Shown in pieces: positions 41,673-50,120 of a stretch of 64,000 nucleotides of DNA (position 1 is its first letter; each line of letters starts with the position of its first letter). The stretch is from Cryobacterium arcticum. Lineage in GTDB: Bacteria; Actinomycetota; Actinomycetes; Actinomycetales; Microbacteriaceae. Where the stretch lies: contig NZ_CP016282.1 in NCBI RefSeq assembly GCF_001679725.1, positions 992,001 to 1,056,000 on the forward strand, in the 5' to 3' direction. The notes beneath the pieces are model-generated. The model ran no database searches and was not told the origin of the DNA. It was given only the letters and a program-made list of their open reading frames with translations. Both the position numbers and the translations under genes were made by a program.

Positions 41673-41732
41673 GGTGCCGAACCAGACCTTTGACCCCGGT
41701 GAGCCGGCACCAGTTGTCGGATTCGGGAACAG
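41673..41732. repeat. Dispersed repeat upstream of adhE
   Basis: The 27-mer at 41706-41732 (GGCACCAGTTGTCG ... GGGAACAG) shares an exact 14-mer with 7826-7839, and its GGGAACAG end matches 7773-7780 inverted. GGTGCCG (41673-41679) pairs with CGGCACC (41705-41711). The 279-bp gap between adhE and the cysteine desulfurase holds no gene. Confidence 0.5.
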
Positions 41733-41777
41733 ATACCGGGAGGTTTGCGGCGCGGCGCGGCGGGCGGGCGGGACGGG

Positions 41778-42920
41778 TCAGGTGGCGAGGCCGCGCACGG
41801 CGGCCACGGCCTCGCGCACCCGGGTGGCGGCCTCGGCCAGGTCGGCGGCACTGGTGCCGGCCGAGAGGGTGAAGCGCACCGCGGTCTGGGCGAGGTCGGC
41901 GGGGACGCCCAGCGCCGTGAGCACATGCGACGGTTCGTCGCTGCCGGCTGCGCAGGCGGATCCGCTCGAGCAGACGATGTCGAAGCGCTCGAGCTCGAGC
42001 AGCACGGCTTCCCCGCCGGTGCCGGCGAAGGTGAACGAGGCATGGCCGGGCAGCCGGTGCAGGGGATGCCCCGTCAGGGCGGCCCCCGGCGTGCTCTCGA
42101 GCACCGCGGCCACGAAGGAGTCGCGCAGGGCGGCCAGGCGCGGTGCGAGGTCGACCCGCTCGGCCTCGGCCAGGTCGAGGGCCGTGGCCAGGCCCACGGC
42201 TCCGGCCACGTTCTCGGTGCCGCTGCGCTTGCCGCGTTCCTGCCCGCCGCCGTGCAGCACCGGCTCCACCGGCAGGCGGCCGCGCAGGTACAGTGCGCCC
42301 ACGCCCTGCGGGGCGCCGAGCTTGTGCCCGGAGATGCTCAACGCGTCCACGCCAAGCTCGGCCACGTTCAGCGGCAGCCAGCCGGCGGCCTGCACGGCGT
42401 CGGTGTGCATCGGCACACCCGCCGCCCGGGCGATCGCGGCGAGCTCCCGGATGGGCTGCACGGTGCCGATCTCATTGTTGGCGTAGTGGATGCTGACGAG
42501 GGTGCTGTCGGGCCGGAGGACCCGTGCGAGGTCGGCGGGGTCGACGCGGCCGGTGGCATCCGTGGGCAGCAGGGTGATCTCGAAGTCGTGCAGCCGGCGC
42601 AGGTAGTCGCAGGAATCGAGCACCGCCTCGTGCTCGAGGGCAGTGGTGATGATGTGCCGGCCGCGCGGGGCGCCGAGCGCAAGGCCTTTGAGGGCGAGGT
42701 TGTCGGCCTCGGTGCCGCCGCTGGTGATGGTGATCTCGCCGGGCCGGCAGCCGAGCACCCGGGCGATGCGCCCGCGCGCGGTCTTGAGGGTCGCCGCCGC
42801 GGCCTCGCCCACCCGGTGGTGGCTGGACGGGTTGCCGAAACCCTGTGTGAGGATCGGCCAGATGGCCTCGGCCACCTCGCGGCGGAGCGGCGCGGTGGCT
42901 GCGTTGTCGAGGTAGATCAT
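41778..42920 (-). CDS. Cysteine desulfurase (NifS/IscS family) of the NAD operon
   Basis: The protein has 380 residues. The PLP-dependent aminotransferase fold starts at MIYLDNAATAPLR. SGGTEADNLALKG and HEAVLDSC are cofactor segments. The Schiff-base Lys is in SISGHKLGAPQG, and the catalytic Cys loop is CSSGSACAAG. It releases sulfur from cysteine as enzyme-bound persulfide. As the last gene of nrtR-nadA-nadB-nadC it probably supplies sulfur for the oxygen-sensitive [4Fe-4S] cluster of NadA. It starts 45 nt after the nadC stop. Confidence 0.92.
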   Translation of the reverse strand: MIYLDNAATAPLRREVAEAIWPILTQGFGNPSSHHRVGEAAAATLKTARGRIARVLGCRPGEITITSGGTEADNLALKGLALGAPRGRHIITTALEHEAVLDSCDYLRRLHDFEITLLPTDATGRVDPADLARVLRPDSTLVSIHYANNEIGTVQPIRELAAIARAAGVPMHTDAVQAAGWLPLNVAELGVDALSISGHKLGAPQGVGALYLRGRLPVEPVLHGGGQERGKRSGTENVAGAVGLATALDLAEAERVDLAPRLAALRDSFVAAVLESTPGAALTGHPLHRLPGHASFTFAGTGGEAVLLELERFDIVCSSGSACAAGSDEPSHVLTALGVPADLAQTAVRFTLSAGTSAADLAEAATRVREAVAAVRGLAT

Positions 42921-42965
42921 GGCTTCTCTCCAGAGAACGGGGCCGGGCGGCCGGGCGCGTGAACG

Positions 42966-43838
42966 CTACTCGGGGAAGACAGCCTCGGGCAGGATGACGA
43001 CATCCAGCCCGAGGTCGAGCGAGCGCACGCTGTGGGTGAGGGCGCCCACCGAGATGACGTCGACCCCCGACTCGGCGATGCGCCGCACGGTCTGAAGCGA
43101 CACGCCGCCGCTGGCCTCCACGATGGCGCGGCCGGCGACCTGTCGCACACCCTCGCGGAGGGCCTCGGCATCGAAGTTGTCGAGCATGATGGTGTCGATG
43201 CCGGCCGCGAGCACGGGCTCGATCTGCTCGAGGGTGTCCACCTCCACCTCGAAGTGGGTGGTGTGCGAGAGCCGGGCCCGCACGGCGAGCAGCGCGTCGG
43301 TGAGGTCGGTGCCATCGGCGCTGAGCACGGCCAGGTGGTTGTCCTTGGCCATCACGGCGTCGGAGAGGCTGAAGCGGTGGTTGTGGCCGCCGCCGTCGCG
43401 CACGGCCTGGCGCTCCACGGCGCGCAGCCCGGGGGTGGTCTTGCGGGTGTCGACGATGCGGGCGCTGGTGCCCTCGGTCTCGGCCACGTACTGTGCGGTG
43501 AGCGTGGCGATCCCGCTCATCCGTTGCACGAAGTTGAGCCCGATGCGCTCGGCGGTGAGGATGCCGCGGGCCGGACCGGACGCCTCCGCGAGGAGGTCGC
43601 CCGCGGCGAAGGCGGTGCCGTCGGCGACGTGCAGGTGCACGGTGATGCGGGCGTCGACCAGGCGGAACGCGGCGGCGAACACGGCGCCCCCGCTGAACAC
43701 GCCGGCCTCCCGTGCCACGAGCTGGGCGGTGGCGACGGCGTCGGCGGGGATCAGCATCTCGCTGGTGAGGTCGCCCCACGGGGCGTCCTCGTCGAGGGCG
43801 GACCGCACAACGGTCTCGATGGCGTGAGTGGTCAGCAT
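42966..43838 (-). CDS. nadC: Nicotinate-nucleotide pyrophosphorylase
   Basis: The 290-residue quinolinate phosphoribosyltransferase makes nicotinate mononucleotide from quinolinate and PRPP. Family motifs include EDAPWGDLTSEML, ERIGLNFVQRMSGIATLT, DTRKTTPGLRAVERQAVRDGGGHNHRFSL (substrate-binding Arg/Lys/His) and EVEVDTLEQ. Its start overlaps the nadB stop by 7 nt, so the two are translationally coupled. It completes de novo NaMN synthesis with NadA and NadB. Confidence 0.96.
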   Translation of the reverse strand: MLTTHAIETVVRSALDEDAPWGDLTSEMLIPADAVATAQLVAREAGVFSGGAVFAAAFRLVDARITVHLHVADGTAFAAGDLLAEASGPARGILTAERIGLNFVQRMSGIATLTAQYVAETEGTSARIVDTRKTTPGLRAVERQAVRDGGGHNHRFSLSDAVMAKDNHLAVLSADGTDLTDALLAVRARLSHTTHFEVEVDTLEQIEPVLAAGIDTIMLDNFDAEALREGVRQVAGRAIVEASGGVSLQTVRRIAESGVDVISVGALTHSVRSLDLGLDVVILPEAVFPE

Positions 43839-45505
43839 GCGATGCCCTCCGAAGCGATGGATGAAGCGGATACCAGGGTGCGCGTGTCGGGCCGCACGGT
43901 GAAGCGGGGCCGGGCCAGCTCCAGGCGGGTGTCCGGGAAGTCGGCGCGGTGGTGCGCCCCGCGGGACTCCTCGCGGGCGAGGGCGGCGGCCACGATCAGC
44001 CGGCCCAGGTCGAGCAGGTTGCCGGTCTCCAGCTGCGCGGCCGTGGCCAGCGCCCGGTCCACGGGGTGCCAGCCGGCCAGGGTCGCCGCAGCGCCGGTGA
44101 GGTCGGCGCCGGAGCGGTGCACACCGGCGGCCTCCCAGAGCAGGTTCTGCAGGGTGCCGCGGTCGACGAGGCCAGGGGCAGAAGCAGTGACGGCTGCGTC
44201 GGCTGCGTCGGCCGCGTCGCTCGGATCGTCGAGCCCGGCGCCCGGAAAGCCGGTGATGCCGGCGTCCGAGTCGGCGTCGGTCTCGGTCGCGAAGTACGGC
44301 GCGGGCTGCTCGGCCTCGCTCAGCGACCGCACGGCGCGGTCGGCGAACACGGCGGCCTCCAGCAGCGAGTTCGACGCCAACCGGTTGGCGCCGTGCGCGC
44401 CGGTGCGGGCGGCCTCGCCCACGGCGTAGAGGCCGGGCAGCGAGGTGCGGCCCCAGCCGTCGGTGGCGACGCCGCCCATCCAGTAATGCGCGGCGGGGGC
44501 CACGGGGATCGGTTCAACGGCCCAGTCCAGCCCGTTCGCGCGGCAGGCGGCCGTGATGGTGGGAAAGCGGCTCTCGAGAAGGTCCCGGCCGAGGCCCGTG
44601 GCGTCCAGCAGCACCGGAGCACCACCCTGCGCCTTCATCTGGGCGGCGATGCTGCGGGCCACGATGTCGCGGGGCGCGAGCTCGGCATCCGGGTGGATGG
44701 CGGTCATGAAGCGCTCGCCCGTGCTGCTGAGCAGCACGGCGCCCTCGCCGCGCACGGCCTCGGAGATCAGCGGCGTGCCGGGCACCGCGAGGGCGGTGGG
44801 GTGGAACTGATAGAACTCCACGTCGGCGATGGCCGCGCCGGCGCGCCAGGCGGCCGCGACGCCGTCGCCGGTGGCGATGGCCGGGTTGGTGGTGTGCCGG
44901 TACAGGGCACCGGCACCACCGGTGGCCAGGATCACGGTGTCGGCGGTCACGGTGTGCCGGGTGTCGTCGGGGCCGAGCAGCACGGCGCCGGTGACCCGGC
45001 CGTCGTCGACAGTGAGGTCGACGAGCATGGTGTGCTCGTGGATGGTGATCTGGTCGCCGCCCAGCGCATGGGCGCGGTTGGCGCGCTCCTGCACCGTGGC
45101 CACCAGGGCGGCCTCGATGGCGAAGCCCGTGGCGTCGCCGCCGGCGTGCAGCACGCGAGACCTGGAGTGCGCGGCCTCGAGGCCGCGGGTGATGCCGGAC
45201 TCGTCGCGGTCGAAGTCGACCCCGAACCGGATCAGGTCGCGCACCCGGGCCGGGCCTTCTTCGCAGAGCACCCGAACCGCGGCGGGGTCGCACAGGCCGG
45301 CACCGGCACGCAGGGTATCGAGGATGTGCGCGTCCACCGAGTCGTCGGGGAACAGCGCGGCGGCGATGCCGCCCTGCGCGTAGCGGGTGTTGCTGTCCGA
45401 GAGGGCGGCCTTGGTGACCAGGGTCACCCGGTGGCCGGCGTCGGTGGCCCGCACCGCGGCGAGGAGGCCGGCCAGCCCGCTGCCGACGACGAGCACGCGG
45501 GTCAT
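43832..45505 (-). CDS. nadB: L-aspartate oxidase
   Basis: The 557-residue flavoprotein oxidises aspartate to iminoaspartate. FAD-binding VLVVGSGLAGLLAAVRA at the N-terminus, NTRYAQGGIAAAL, HSRSRVLHAGGDATG and GAHGANRLASNSLLEA are characteristic of NadB. The ATG at 45505 lies 2 nt after the nadA stop. The minus-strand frame is open much further upstream inside nadA, but that extension is not coding. An acidic Asp/Ala-rich insertion (about 420-450) is a lineage-specific loop. Confidence 0.95.
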   Translation of the reverse strand: MTRVLVVGSGLAGLLAAVRATDAGHRVTLVTKAALSDSNTRYAQGGIAAALFPDDSVDAHILDTLRAGAGLCDPAAVRVLCEEGPARVRDLIRFGVDFDRDESGITRGLEAAHSRSRVLHAGGDATGFAIEAALVATVQERANRAHALGGDQITIHEHTMLVDLTVDDGRVTGAVLLGPDDTRHTVTADTVILATGGAGALYRHTTNPAIATGDGVAAAWRAGAAIADVEFYQFHPTALAVPGTPLISEAVRGEGAVLLSSTGERFMTAIHPDAELAPRDIVARSIAAQMKAQGGAPVLLDATGLGRDLLESRFPTITAACRANGLDWAVEPIPVAPAAHYWMGGVATDGWGRTSLPGLYAVGEAARTGAHGANRLASNSLLEAAVFADRAVRSLSEAEQPAPYFATETDADSDAGITGFPGAGLDDPSDAADAADAAVTASAPGLVDRGTLQNLLWEAAGVHRSGADLTGAAATLAGWHPVDRALATAAQLETGNLLDLGRLIVAAALAREESRGAHHRADFPDTRLELARPRFTVRPDTRTLVSASSIASEGIAC

Positions 45506-45507
45506 GG

Positions 45508-46848
45508 TCAGGCTCCGGTGCTGACGCTTGCCACCGGTGCGACGGGACCGGCCGCCGGCGGCTTGGCCGCGAGCATCCGTTCGAGTGCCACCCTGGCGTG
45601 ATCGGCCACGTCGTCGGCCACCGTGATGCGATTGAGCACCTCGGCGGGTACTCCGTCGCCGCCCACGAGCGCTTCGAGCACCCAGGCGAGGTAGCCCGAG
45701 TGGATGCGGTACATGGTGGAGCAGGGGCAGACCACGGGGTCGAGGCAGAAGATGGTGTGCTGCGGGTACTGGGCGGCGAGGCGCTGCACCAGGTTGATCT
45801 CGGTGCCGATCGCGAAGGTCGAGCCGGCCGGGGCAGCGGCGATGGCCTTGGCGATGTAGTCGGTGGAGCCGTATTCGTCCGCGGCGTCGACGACAGCCAT
45901 CGGGCACTCGGGGTGCACGATCACGCGCACGCCGGGGTGCTCGGCGCGGGCCGCGTCGATCTGGTCCACGGTGAAGCGGCGGTGCACGCTGCAGAAGCCG
46001 TGCCAGAGAATGACCCGGGAGTCCTCGAGCTCGGCCTCGGTGTTGCCGCCGAGGGGCTTGCGCGGGTTCCACATCGGCATCTGCTCGAGGGGTACGCCCA
46101 TGGCCTTGGCGGTGTTGCGGCCCAGGTGCTGGTCGGGGAAGAACAGGACCCGCTGGCCGCGTTCGAAGGCCCACTCGAGCACGGTCTCGGCGTTCGAGGA
46201 GGTGCAGACGATGCCGCCGTGCTCGCCACAGAAGCCCTTGAGCGCCGCGGAGGAGTTCATGTAGGTGACCGGGATCACGGGGACGCGCCCCGAGGCATCC
46301 GGTTCGGTGCCGTACAGCTCCTCGAGCTGCTCCCAGCACTCGGTGACGGAGTCGATGTCGGCCATGTCGGCCATCGAACAGCCCGCGGCGAGGTTGGGCA
46401 GGATCACGGCCTGCTCCGGCGTCGACAGCAGGTCGGCGGTCTCGGCCATGAAGTGCACGCCGCAGAAGACGATGGCCTCGGCGTCGGGCCGGCTCTGGGT
46501 GGCCACGGCGAGCTGGAAGGAGTCGCCCACGAAGTCGGCGTGCTGCAGCACCTCTTCGCGCTGGTAGAAGTGGCCGAGCACCACGACGCGCTCGCCGAGG
46601 GTAGCTTTCGCGGCGCGGATCCAGTCTCCGAGTTCACCGTTGGACGCGGTGCGGTAGCGCGCGGGCAGTTCGCCCTGGCGCGGGGAGCCGGTGGGGATGA
46701 CGTCGCCCATCGAGGAGCCTGGCCCGTAACCGGGCGCTTTGTCGTCGAAGTACCACGGATCGACGGCGAGGTCGGGGGTGCAGGTGCTGCCCTCGGCCTT
46801 GCCGGTGCTGATCAGGCGGATGGTGCGGTCGACCGATGCGATGGTCAT
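45508..46848 (-). CDS. nadA: Quinolinate synthase
   Basis: The 446-residue [4Fe-4S] enzyme condenses iminoaspartate with dihydroxyacetone phosphate. Three similar subdomains are visible, with VVLGHFYQREEVLQHADFVGDSFQLA, the cluster cysteine in FCGVHFMAETADLL, AGCSMAD, the second cysteine region around HPECPMAVVD and the third in VVCPCSTM. It is longer than E. coli NadA, with an N-terminal extension of about 60 residues, as common in actinobacteria. The ATG at 46848 has GAGGAG 7 nt upstream. It starts 44 nt after the regulator gene. Confidence 0.95.
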   Translation of the reverse strand: MTIASVDRTIRLISTGKAEGSTCTPDLAVDPWYFDDKAPGYGPGSSMGDVIPTGSPRQGELPARYRTASNGELGDWIRAAKATLGERVVVLGHFYQREEVLQHADFVGDSFQLAVATQSRPDAEAIVFCGVHFMAETADLLSTPEQAVILPNLAAGCSMADMADIDSVTECWEQLEELYGTEPDASGRVPVIPVTYMNSSAALKGFCGEHGGIVCTSSNAETVLEWAFERGQRVLFFPDQHLGRNTAKAMGVPLEQMPMWNPRKPLGGNTEAELEDSRVILWHGFCSVHRRFTVDQIDAARAEHPGVRVIVHPECPMAVVDAADEYGSTDYIAKAIAAAPAGSTFAIGTEINLVQRLAAQYPQHTIFCLDPVVCPCSTMYRIHSGYLAWVLEALVGGDGVPAEVLNRITVADDVADHARVALERMLAAKPPAAGPVAPVASVSTGA

Positions 46849-46892
46849 GTCGTGCTCCTCGGGGAGTGCGGGATGGGTCGGAGGTACAAGGT

Positions 46893-47597
46893 TCAGCCCA
46901 CCAGCGGGCCGAGCGGGCCCTGTTCGGCGAGCGTCTGGGAGTCGTTGTAACGGTAGAGCCGTGGTGGGCGGTGCGGCACCCCGGCCAGGCGCAGTCCCGT
47001 GTCGACGACGGTTCCCGACGACTCGATCATGCGACGGAAGTTGGCCGGGTCGAGCGCGCGGCGGAGGACGGCCTCGTGCACATCGCGCAGTTGGGCCAGG
47101 GTGAAGGTCTCGCCGAGGAAGGCGTGCGCGATGCGGGAGTACTCCACCTTGGTACGCAGGCGCCACAGGGCGTACTCGACGATGTGGTTGTGGTCGAAGG
47201 CCAGGTCGGGCAGGCGGTCGGCGGGGAACCACTGCACGTTGTCGTCGACGGCGGCCGCGTCGGCCTCGCCGGACTGCACGAGCGCCCAGTAGACCACCGA
47301 GACCACCCGGTTGCCGGGGGAGCGGCCGAGGTCGCCGAAGGTGTACAGCTGCTCCAGGTACTTGGGTGTGAGCCCGGTGGTCTCCCGCAGGGTTCGTGCG
47401 GCTGCGGCGGCGAGTTCCTCGTCGGCGGGCAGCCAGCCGCCGGGCAGCGCCCAGAGGTTGAGGTGCGGCTCGCGGGTGCGGCGCACCAGGGGGAGCCAGA
47501 GGGTCATGAAGCCGGATTCGGCGTCCGGCCGGAGGGCGAAGATGACCGTCGACACCGCAAGCACGGGCGGGTGGGGCTCGGTCATCTGGACATCCAT
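46893..47597 (-). CDS. nrtR: NrtR-type Nudix-related repressor of NAD synthesis
   Basis: The protein has 234 residues. The N-terminal Nudix fold (about 10-150) is followed by a C-terminal winged helix (about 155-225, FTLAQLRDVHEAVLRRALDPANFRRMIES), the NrtR architecture. The Nudix box GGWLPADEELAAAAARTLRETTGL departs from the catalytic consensus: RE becomes RT and EE becomes ET, so it likely senses ADP-ribose-type ligands rather than hydrolysing them. It heads the operon with nadA, nadB, nadC and the cysteine desulfurase, and an NrtR-like operator overlaps its promoter. The ATG at 47597 lies 7 nt after TAACCT; another ATG four codons downstream is possible. Confidence 0.88.
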   Translation of the reverse strand: MDVQMTEPHPPVLAVSTVIFALRPDAESGFMTLWLPLVRRTREPHLNLWALPGGWLPADEELAAAAARTLRETTGLTPKYLEQLYTFGDLGRSPGNRVVSVVYWALVQSGEADAAAVDDNVQWFPADRLPDLAFDHNHIVEYALWRLRTKVEYSRIAHAFLGETFTLAQLRDVHEAVLRRALDPANFRRMIESSGTVVDTGLRLAGVPHRPPRLYRYNDSQTLAEQGPLGPLVG

Positions 47598-47604
47598 CGA
47601 CTAA

Positions 47605-47660
47605 AGGTTAGTGTGACTCTAACTGACGTCCATCATATAGTCACGATGACCGGAAGTGAA
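47605..47660 (-). promoter_or_regulatory. NAD operon promoter with NrtR operator
   Basis: Minus strand: -35 TTCACT (47660-47655), 17-nt spacer, -10 TATGAT (47637-47632). Just downstream lies GTTAGTGTGACTCTAAC (47607-47623, plus-strand reading), a palindrome with 7 of 8 bases matching per half and the GTTAGTGT half-site expected for NrtR. Binding at +2 to +18 would block initiation or escape. A second, leaderless-type -10 TAACCT (47610-47605) overlaps the operator. Confidence 0.7.
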
Positions 47661-47705
47661 ATTCCGGGCACACTCTCCCGCGAACTCTGAGAAAAGTCCC
47701 CAACA

Positions 47706-47721
47706 CACGCCCGGGGGCGTG
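47706..47721 (-). terminator. Weak hairpin after the mannosyltransferase operon
   Basis: CACGCCC/GGGCGTG with a 2-nt loop lies just past the polyprenol-phosphate mannose synthase stop, followed on the minus strand by TGTTGGGGACTTTTC, a poor U-tract. Confidence 0.4.
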
Positions 47722-47727
47722 CTTACC

Positions 47728-48486
47728 TCACAGCTTGCGAGTGTTGGCGGCCGGGGCGGGAGCCGGGTTCGCGTGCCGGGCTCCGCGGCCGGTCAGGCCC
47801 CAGATCGTGACCCGGCCCATGGCCTCGAGCACGATGTTGCCGCTCATCTTGGAGTTGCCGAGGGTGCGTTCGATGAACGTGATAGGCACCTCCACCACCG
47901 TGAGCCGGGCGCGCACGGCGTGCAGGAGCATGTCGATCTGGAAGCAATAGCCGAGGCTGTCGACGCTTTCCAGCTGCATCCGTTCGAGCGCATCGGCGCT
48001 GTAGACGCGGTAGCCGCCGGTGACGTCGTGCTGGGGCAGGCGCAGCATGAACCGGGAGTAGAGCGAACCGCCGCGGGAGAGCATCCGGCGGTGCCACGGC
48101 CAGTTCTTGACCTCGCCGCCGGGAATCCAGCGGGAGCCCATCACGACATCCGCCGTGCGCGCTGCGGCCAGTAGGGCAGGCAGCTGCTCGGGCTGGTGCG
48201 AGCCGTCGGCATCCAGCTGCACGAGATAGTCGAAGCCGCGAGCGCGAGCCCAGTCGAAGGCCTCGAGGTAGGCCGCGCCCAGTCCGTTCTTCTTGCTGCG
48301 GTGCAGCACGTGCAGCCGGTCGTCGGCGGCCGCGAGCTCGTCGGCCAGGGCGCCGGTGCCGTCCGGGGACGCGTCGTCCACGATCAGCACATCGGCGTCG
48401 GGCACGCTGCTGCGCACCCGGCCGACGATGCTGCCGAGGTTGTCGCGTTCGTTGTACGTGGGAATGATGACCACAGTGGATGGCAT
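47728..48486 (-). CDS. Polyprenol monophosphomannose synthase
   Basis: The 252-residue GT2-family enzyme transfers mannose from GDP-mannose to polyprenyl phosphate, making the lipid-linked donor used by GT-C mannosyltransferases. The nucleotide-binding site is VVIIPTYNERDNLG and LIVDDASPDGT, the metal-binding DxD is YLVQLDADGSHQPEQ, and VVMGSRWIPGGEVKNWP, GYRVYSADAL and ERTLGNSKMSGNIV are the family motifs. It lacks a C-terminal membrane domain, like mycobacterial Ppm1 D2. It lies 4 nt after a GT-C glycosyltransferase gene, which probably uses its product. Confidence 0.93.
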   Translation of the reverse strand: MPSTVVIIPTYNERDNLGSIVGRVRSSVPDADVLIVDDASPDGTGALADELAAADDRLHVLHRSKKNGLGAAYLEAFDWARARGFDYLVQLDADGSHQPEQLPALLAAARTADVVMGSRWIPGGEVKNWPWHRRMLSRGGSLYSRFMLRLPQHDVTGGYRVYSADALERMQLESVDSLGYCFQIDMLLHAVRARLTVVEVPITFIERTLGNSKMSGNIVLEAMGRVTIWGLTGRGARHANPAPAPAANTRKL

Positions 48487-48490
48487 GTAA

Positions 48491-50017
48491 CTACCTTGTC
48501 AGTTCGGTAAGGATGGTGCGGTTGACGGTGAGGGAGGAATGCACGGTGAAGCCCAGTTGCTGCAGCACGCCGATGTCGGTGCCGGCGACGGTTTCCCGGC
48601 TTCCGACGTTGTGCAGCACCCAGACCCGGTTGGTGCCGGCGAGCCTGGAAGTGGCTTCGGCGAGGGGGATCGTGGTGTCCCACAGCCAGTCGACGTCCTG
48701 ATAGGAACGGTTGAGCATCACGTCGCTCAACCCGACGAAGCCGGCGGGGTAGAGGTGCATGGCCAGGCGTGGCCGCTGGGACGGCTTGGTGCTCTCGTCG
48801 AACACCACGGCGTCACCGGGTCGGGCTTCGGTGCGCAGGATGTCGGACACCTGCCGCCAATCGCTGCCCCCGTCCTTCGCGAAGTCGGTGCGCTGCGCCA
48901 GGTAGCCGGGCGTGGCGAGGGCGCCGACCAGGAGCACGGAGACCACCTGGGTCCACCGCGGCCGCAGTGCCGCGACACCGACGGCGACGGCCAGGGCCGC
49001 CGCCGGAGCGCAGATCGACAGGTAGCGCAGCGAGTACATCGGAGTGATCAGCTGGGTGCCGGCGAGCAGCACCGCGCTGGGCACGAGCGCCCAGGCCAAC
49101 ACAACGAGGAGCTCGGCCCGCGGTGCCCGGCCCCGGGTGTGGAAGCGCGGCACGAAGGTGGCCACGACGCCGATCGCGATGAGCGCCCAGGCGAGCCCGG
49201 CCAGGGTCGGGGTGCCGAACCACTGGTGCACGGCGGCGTCGAAAACGCTGACGGCCGGACGTCGGGCGAGGAAGGAGATCTGTTCGCGCTCGCCGACTCC
49301 CCAGTAGAAGACGGGCGAGGCCAGCAGCAGCCCGGCCGCGGCGGCGCCGGCCCAGGCCAGCAGTGCGCCGCGCCGGCGCCGGGAGAACAGGGCCACGGCG
49401 AGCGCGTGCACCGGAATCAGAAGGGCCGTGTAGAGGAACATGTAGGCGCTCAGGGTGACCATCAGCGCATAGGCCGTCCAGAGCACTAGACGCAAAACCG
49501 GGGCGGACGGCCGGTTGCGCACGATGTGTACGAGGAGAATGACGGTCCAGACCGCGAGCATCGTGGCCAGGGCGGTGGAGCGTGCCTCCGCACCCATATA
49601 CGTCACCCGGGGGAGTACCGCGAAGACCAGACCGGCGATCACGGCCACCCGGGTGTTGACGAGCATCCGTGCCAGCACCGCGGTGCCGGCCGTTGCCAGA
49701 CCGATGGCGAGCGCGCTGGGCAGCCGGGTGGCGAGCTCTGAGGCGCCGAAGACATCGATCCAGCCGTGCAGGAAGAGGTAGTAGCTGCCGTGCACGGCGT
49801 CGATGTTGCCCAGCATGCGAAACAGCGAGGGGAGGGAACGTTCGGCCGACATGACGCTGGCCGCCTCGTCACCCCAGTACGACGGAACCCAGGACCCGGT
49901 CACCGACACGAGAAAACCCAACAGCCCCAGCAGCACGGCGACGGGTGCGAAGCCGCGTGACGAGGTCAGCGCGGGCCGGGTCGGCTCGACGAGGGGAGAA
50001 GCGAGAACTGTCGTCAC
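48491..50017 (-). CDS. Membrane glycosyltransferase, GT-C type (mannosyltransferase-like)
   Basis: This 508-residue integral membrane protein has about 11-12 hydrophobic segments. The first periplasmic loop contains WGDEAASVMSAERSLPSLF, with the acidic pair typical of GT-C enzymes that use polyprenyl-phosphate sugars. TYMGAEARSTALATMLAVW is another family segment. The hydrophilic C-terminal part (about 370-508) is extracytoplasmic. Acceptor unknown: lipoglycan, arabinomannan-like polymer or glycoprotein. The GTG start at 50017 lies 6 nt after TACGGT, a leaderless arrangement. It is translationally adjacent to the polyprenol-phosphate-mannose synthase that would make its donor. Confidence 0.85.
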   Translation of the reverse strand: MTTVLASPLVEPTRPALTSSRGFAPVAVLLGLLGFLVSVTGSWVPSYWGDEAASVMSAERSLPSLFRMLGNIDAVHGSYYLFLHGWIDVFGASELATRLPSALAIGLATAGTAVLARMLVNTRVAVIAGLVFAVLPRVTYMGAEARSTALATMLAVWTVILLVHIVRNRPSAPVLRLVLWTAYALMVTLSAYMFLYTALLIPVHALAVALFSRRRRGALLAWAGAAAAGLLLASPVFYWGVGEREQISFLARRPAVSVFDAAVHQWFGTPTLAGLAWALIAIGVVATFVPRFHTRGRAPRAELLVVLAWALVPSAVLLAGTQLITPMYSLRYLSICAPAAALAVAVGVAALRPRWTQVVSVLLVGALATPGYLAQRTDFAKDGGSDWRQVSDILRTEARPGDAVVFDESTKPSQRPRLAMHLYPAGFVGLSDVMLNRSYQDVDWLWDTTIPLAEATSRLAGTNRVWVLHNVGSRETVAGTDIGVLQQLGFTVHSSLTVNRTILTELTR

Positions 50018-50029
50018 ATTCAGACCGTA
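50015..50029 (-). promoter_or_regulatory. Leaderless promoter of the GT-C gene
   Basis: TACGGT (50029-50024, minus) is followed by 6 nt and GTG (50017-50015). Confidence 0.5.
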
Positions 50030-50056
50030 GAACCCTCGGGTTAACGTTTACTCTCA

Positions 50057-50077
50057 GCAGGCGGAGGGGTGGCCTGC
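50057..50077. terminator. Possible hairpin after the sensor kinase gene
   Basis: GCAGGC/GCCTGC (50057-50062, 50072-50077) with a 9-nt loop lies downstream of the minus-strand sensor kinase. It has no T-run. Confidence 0.3.
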
Positions 50078-50120
50078 GAAGTCTCACAGACTTGACCGGC
50101 GCGGGCGAGTTGCCAGCTGA

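Noticed and set aside
41546..41760. Rex operator or riboswitch upstream of adhE
   Set aside because: No TGTGAAC-type palindrome and no conserved riboswitch fold could be recognised; only the dispersed repeat and a -10 box are visible.
43832..46339. 835-codon NadB
   Set aside because: The upstream extension lies antisense-free but out of frame within nadA; the NadB FAD motif begins right after the ATG at 45505, 2 nt past the nadA stop.
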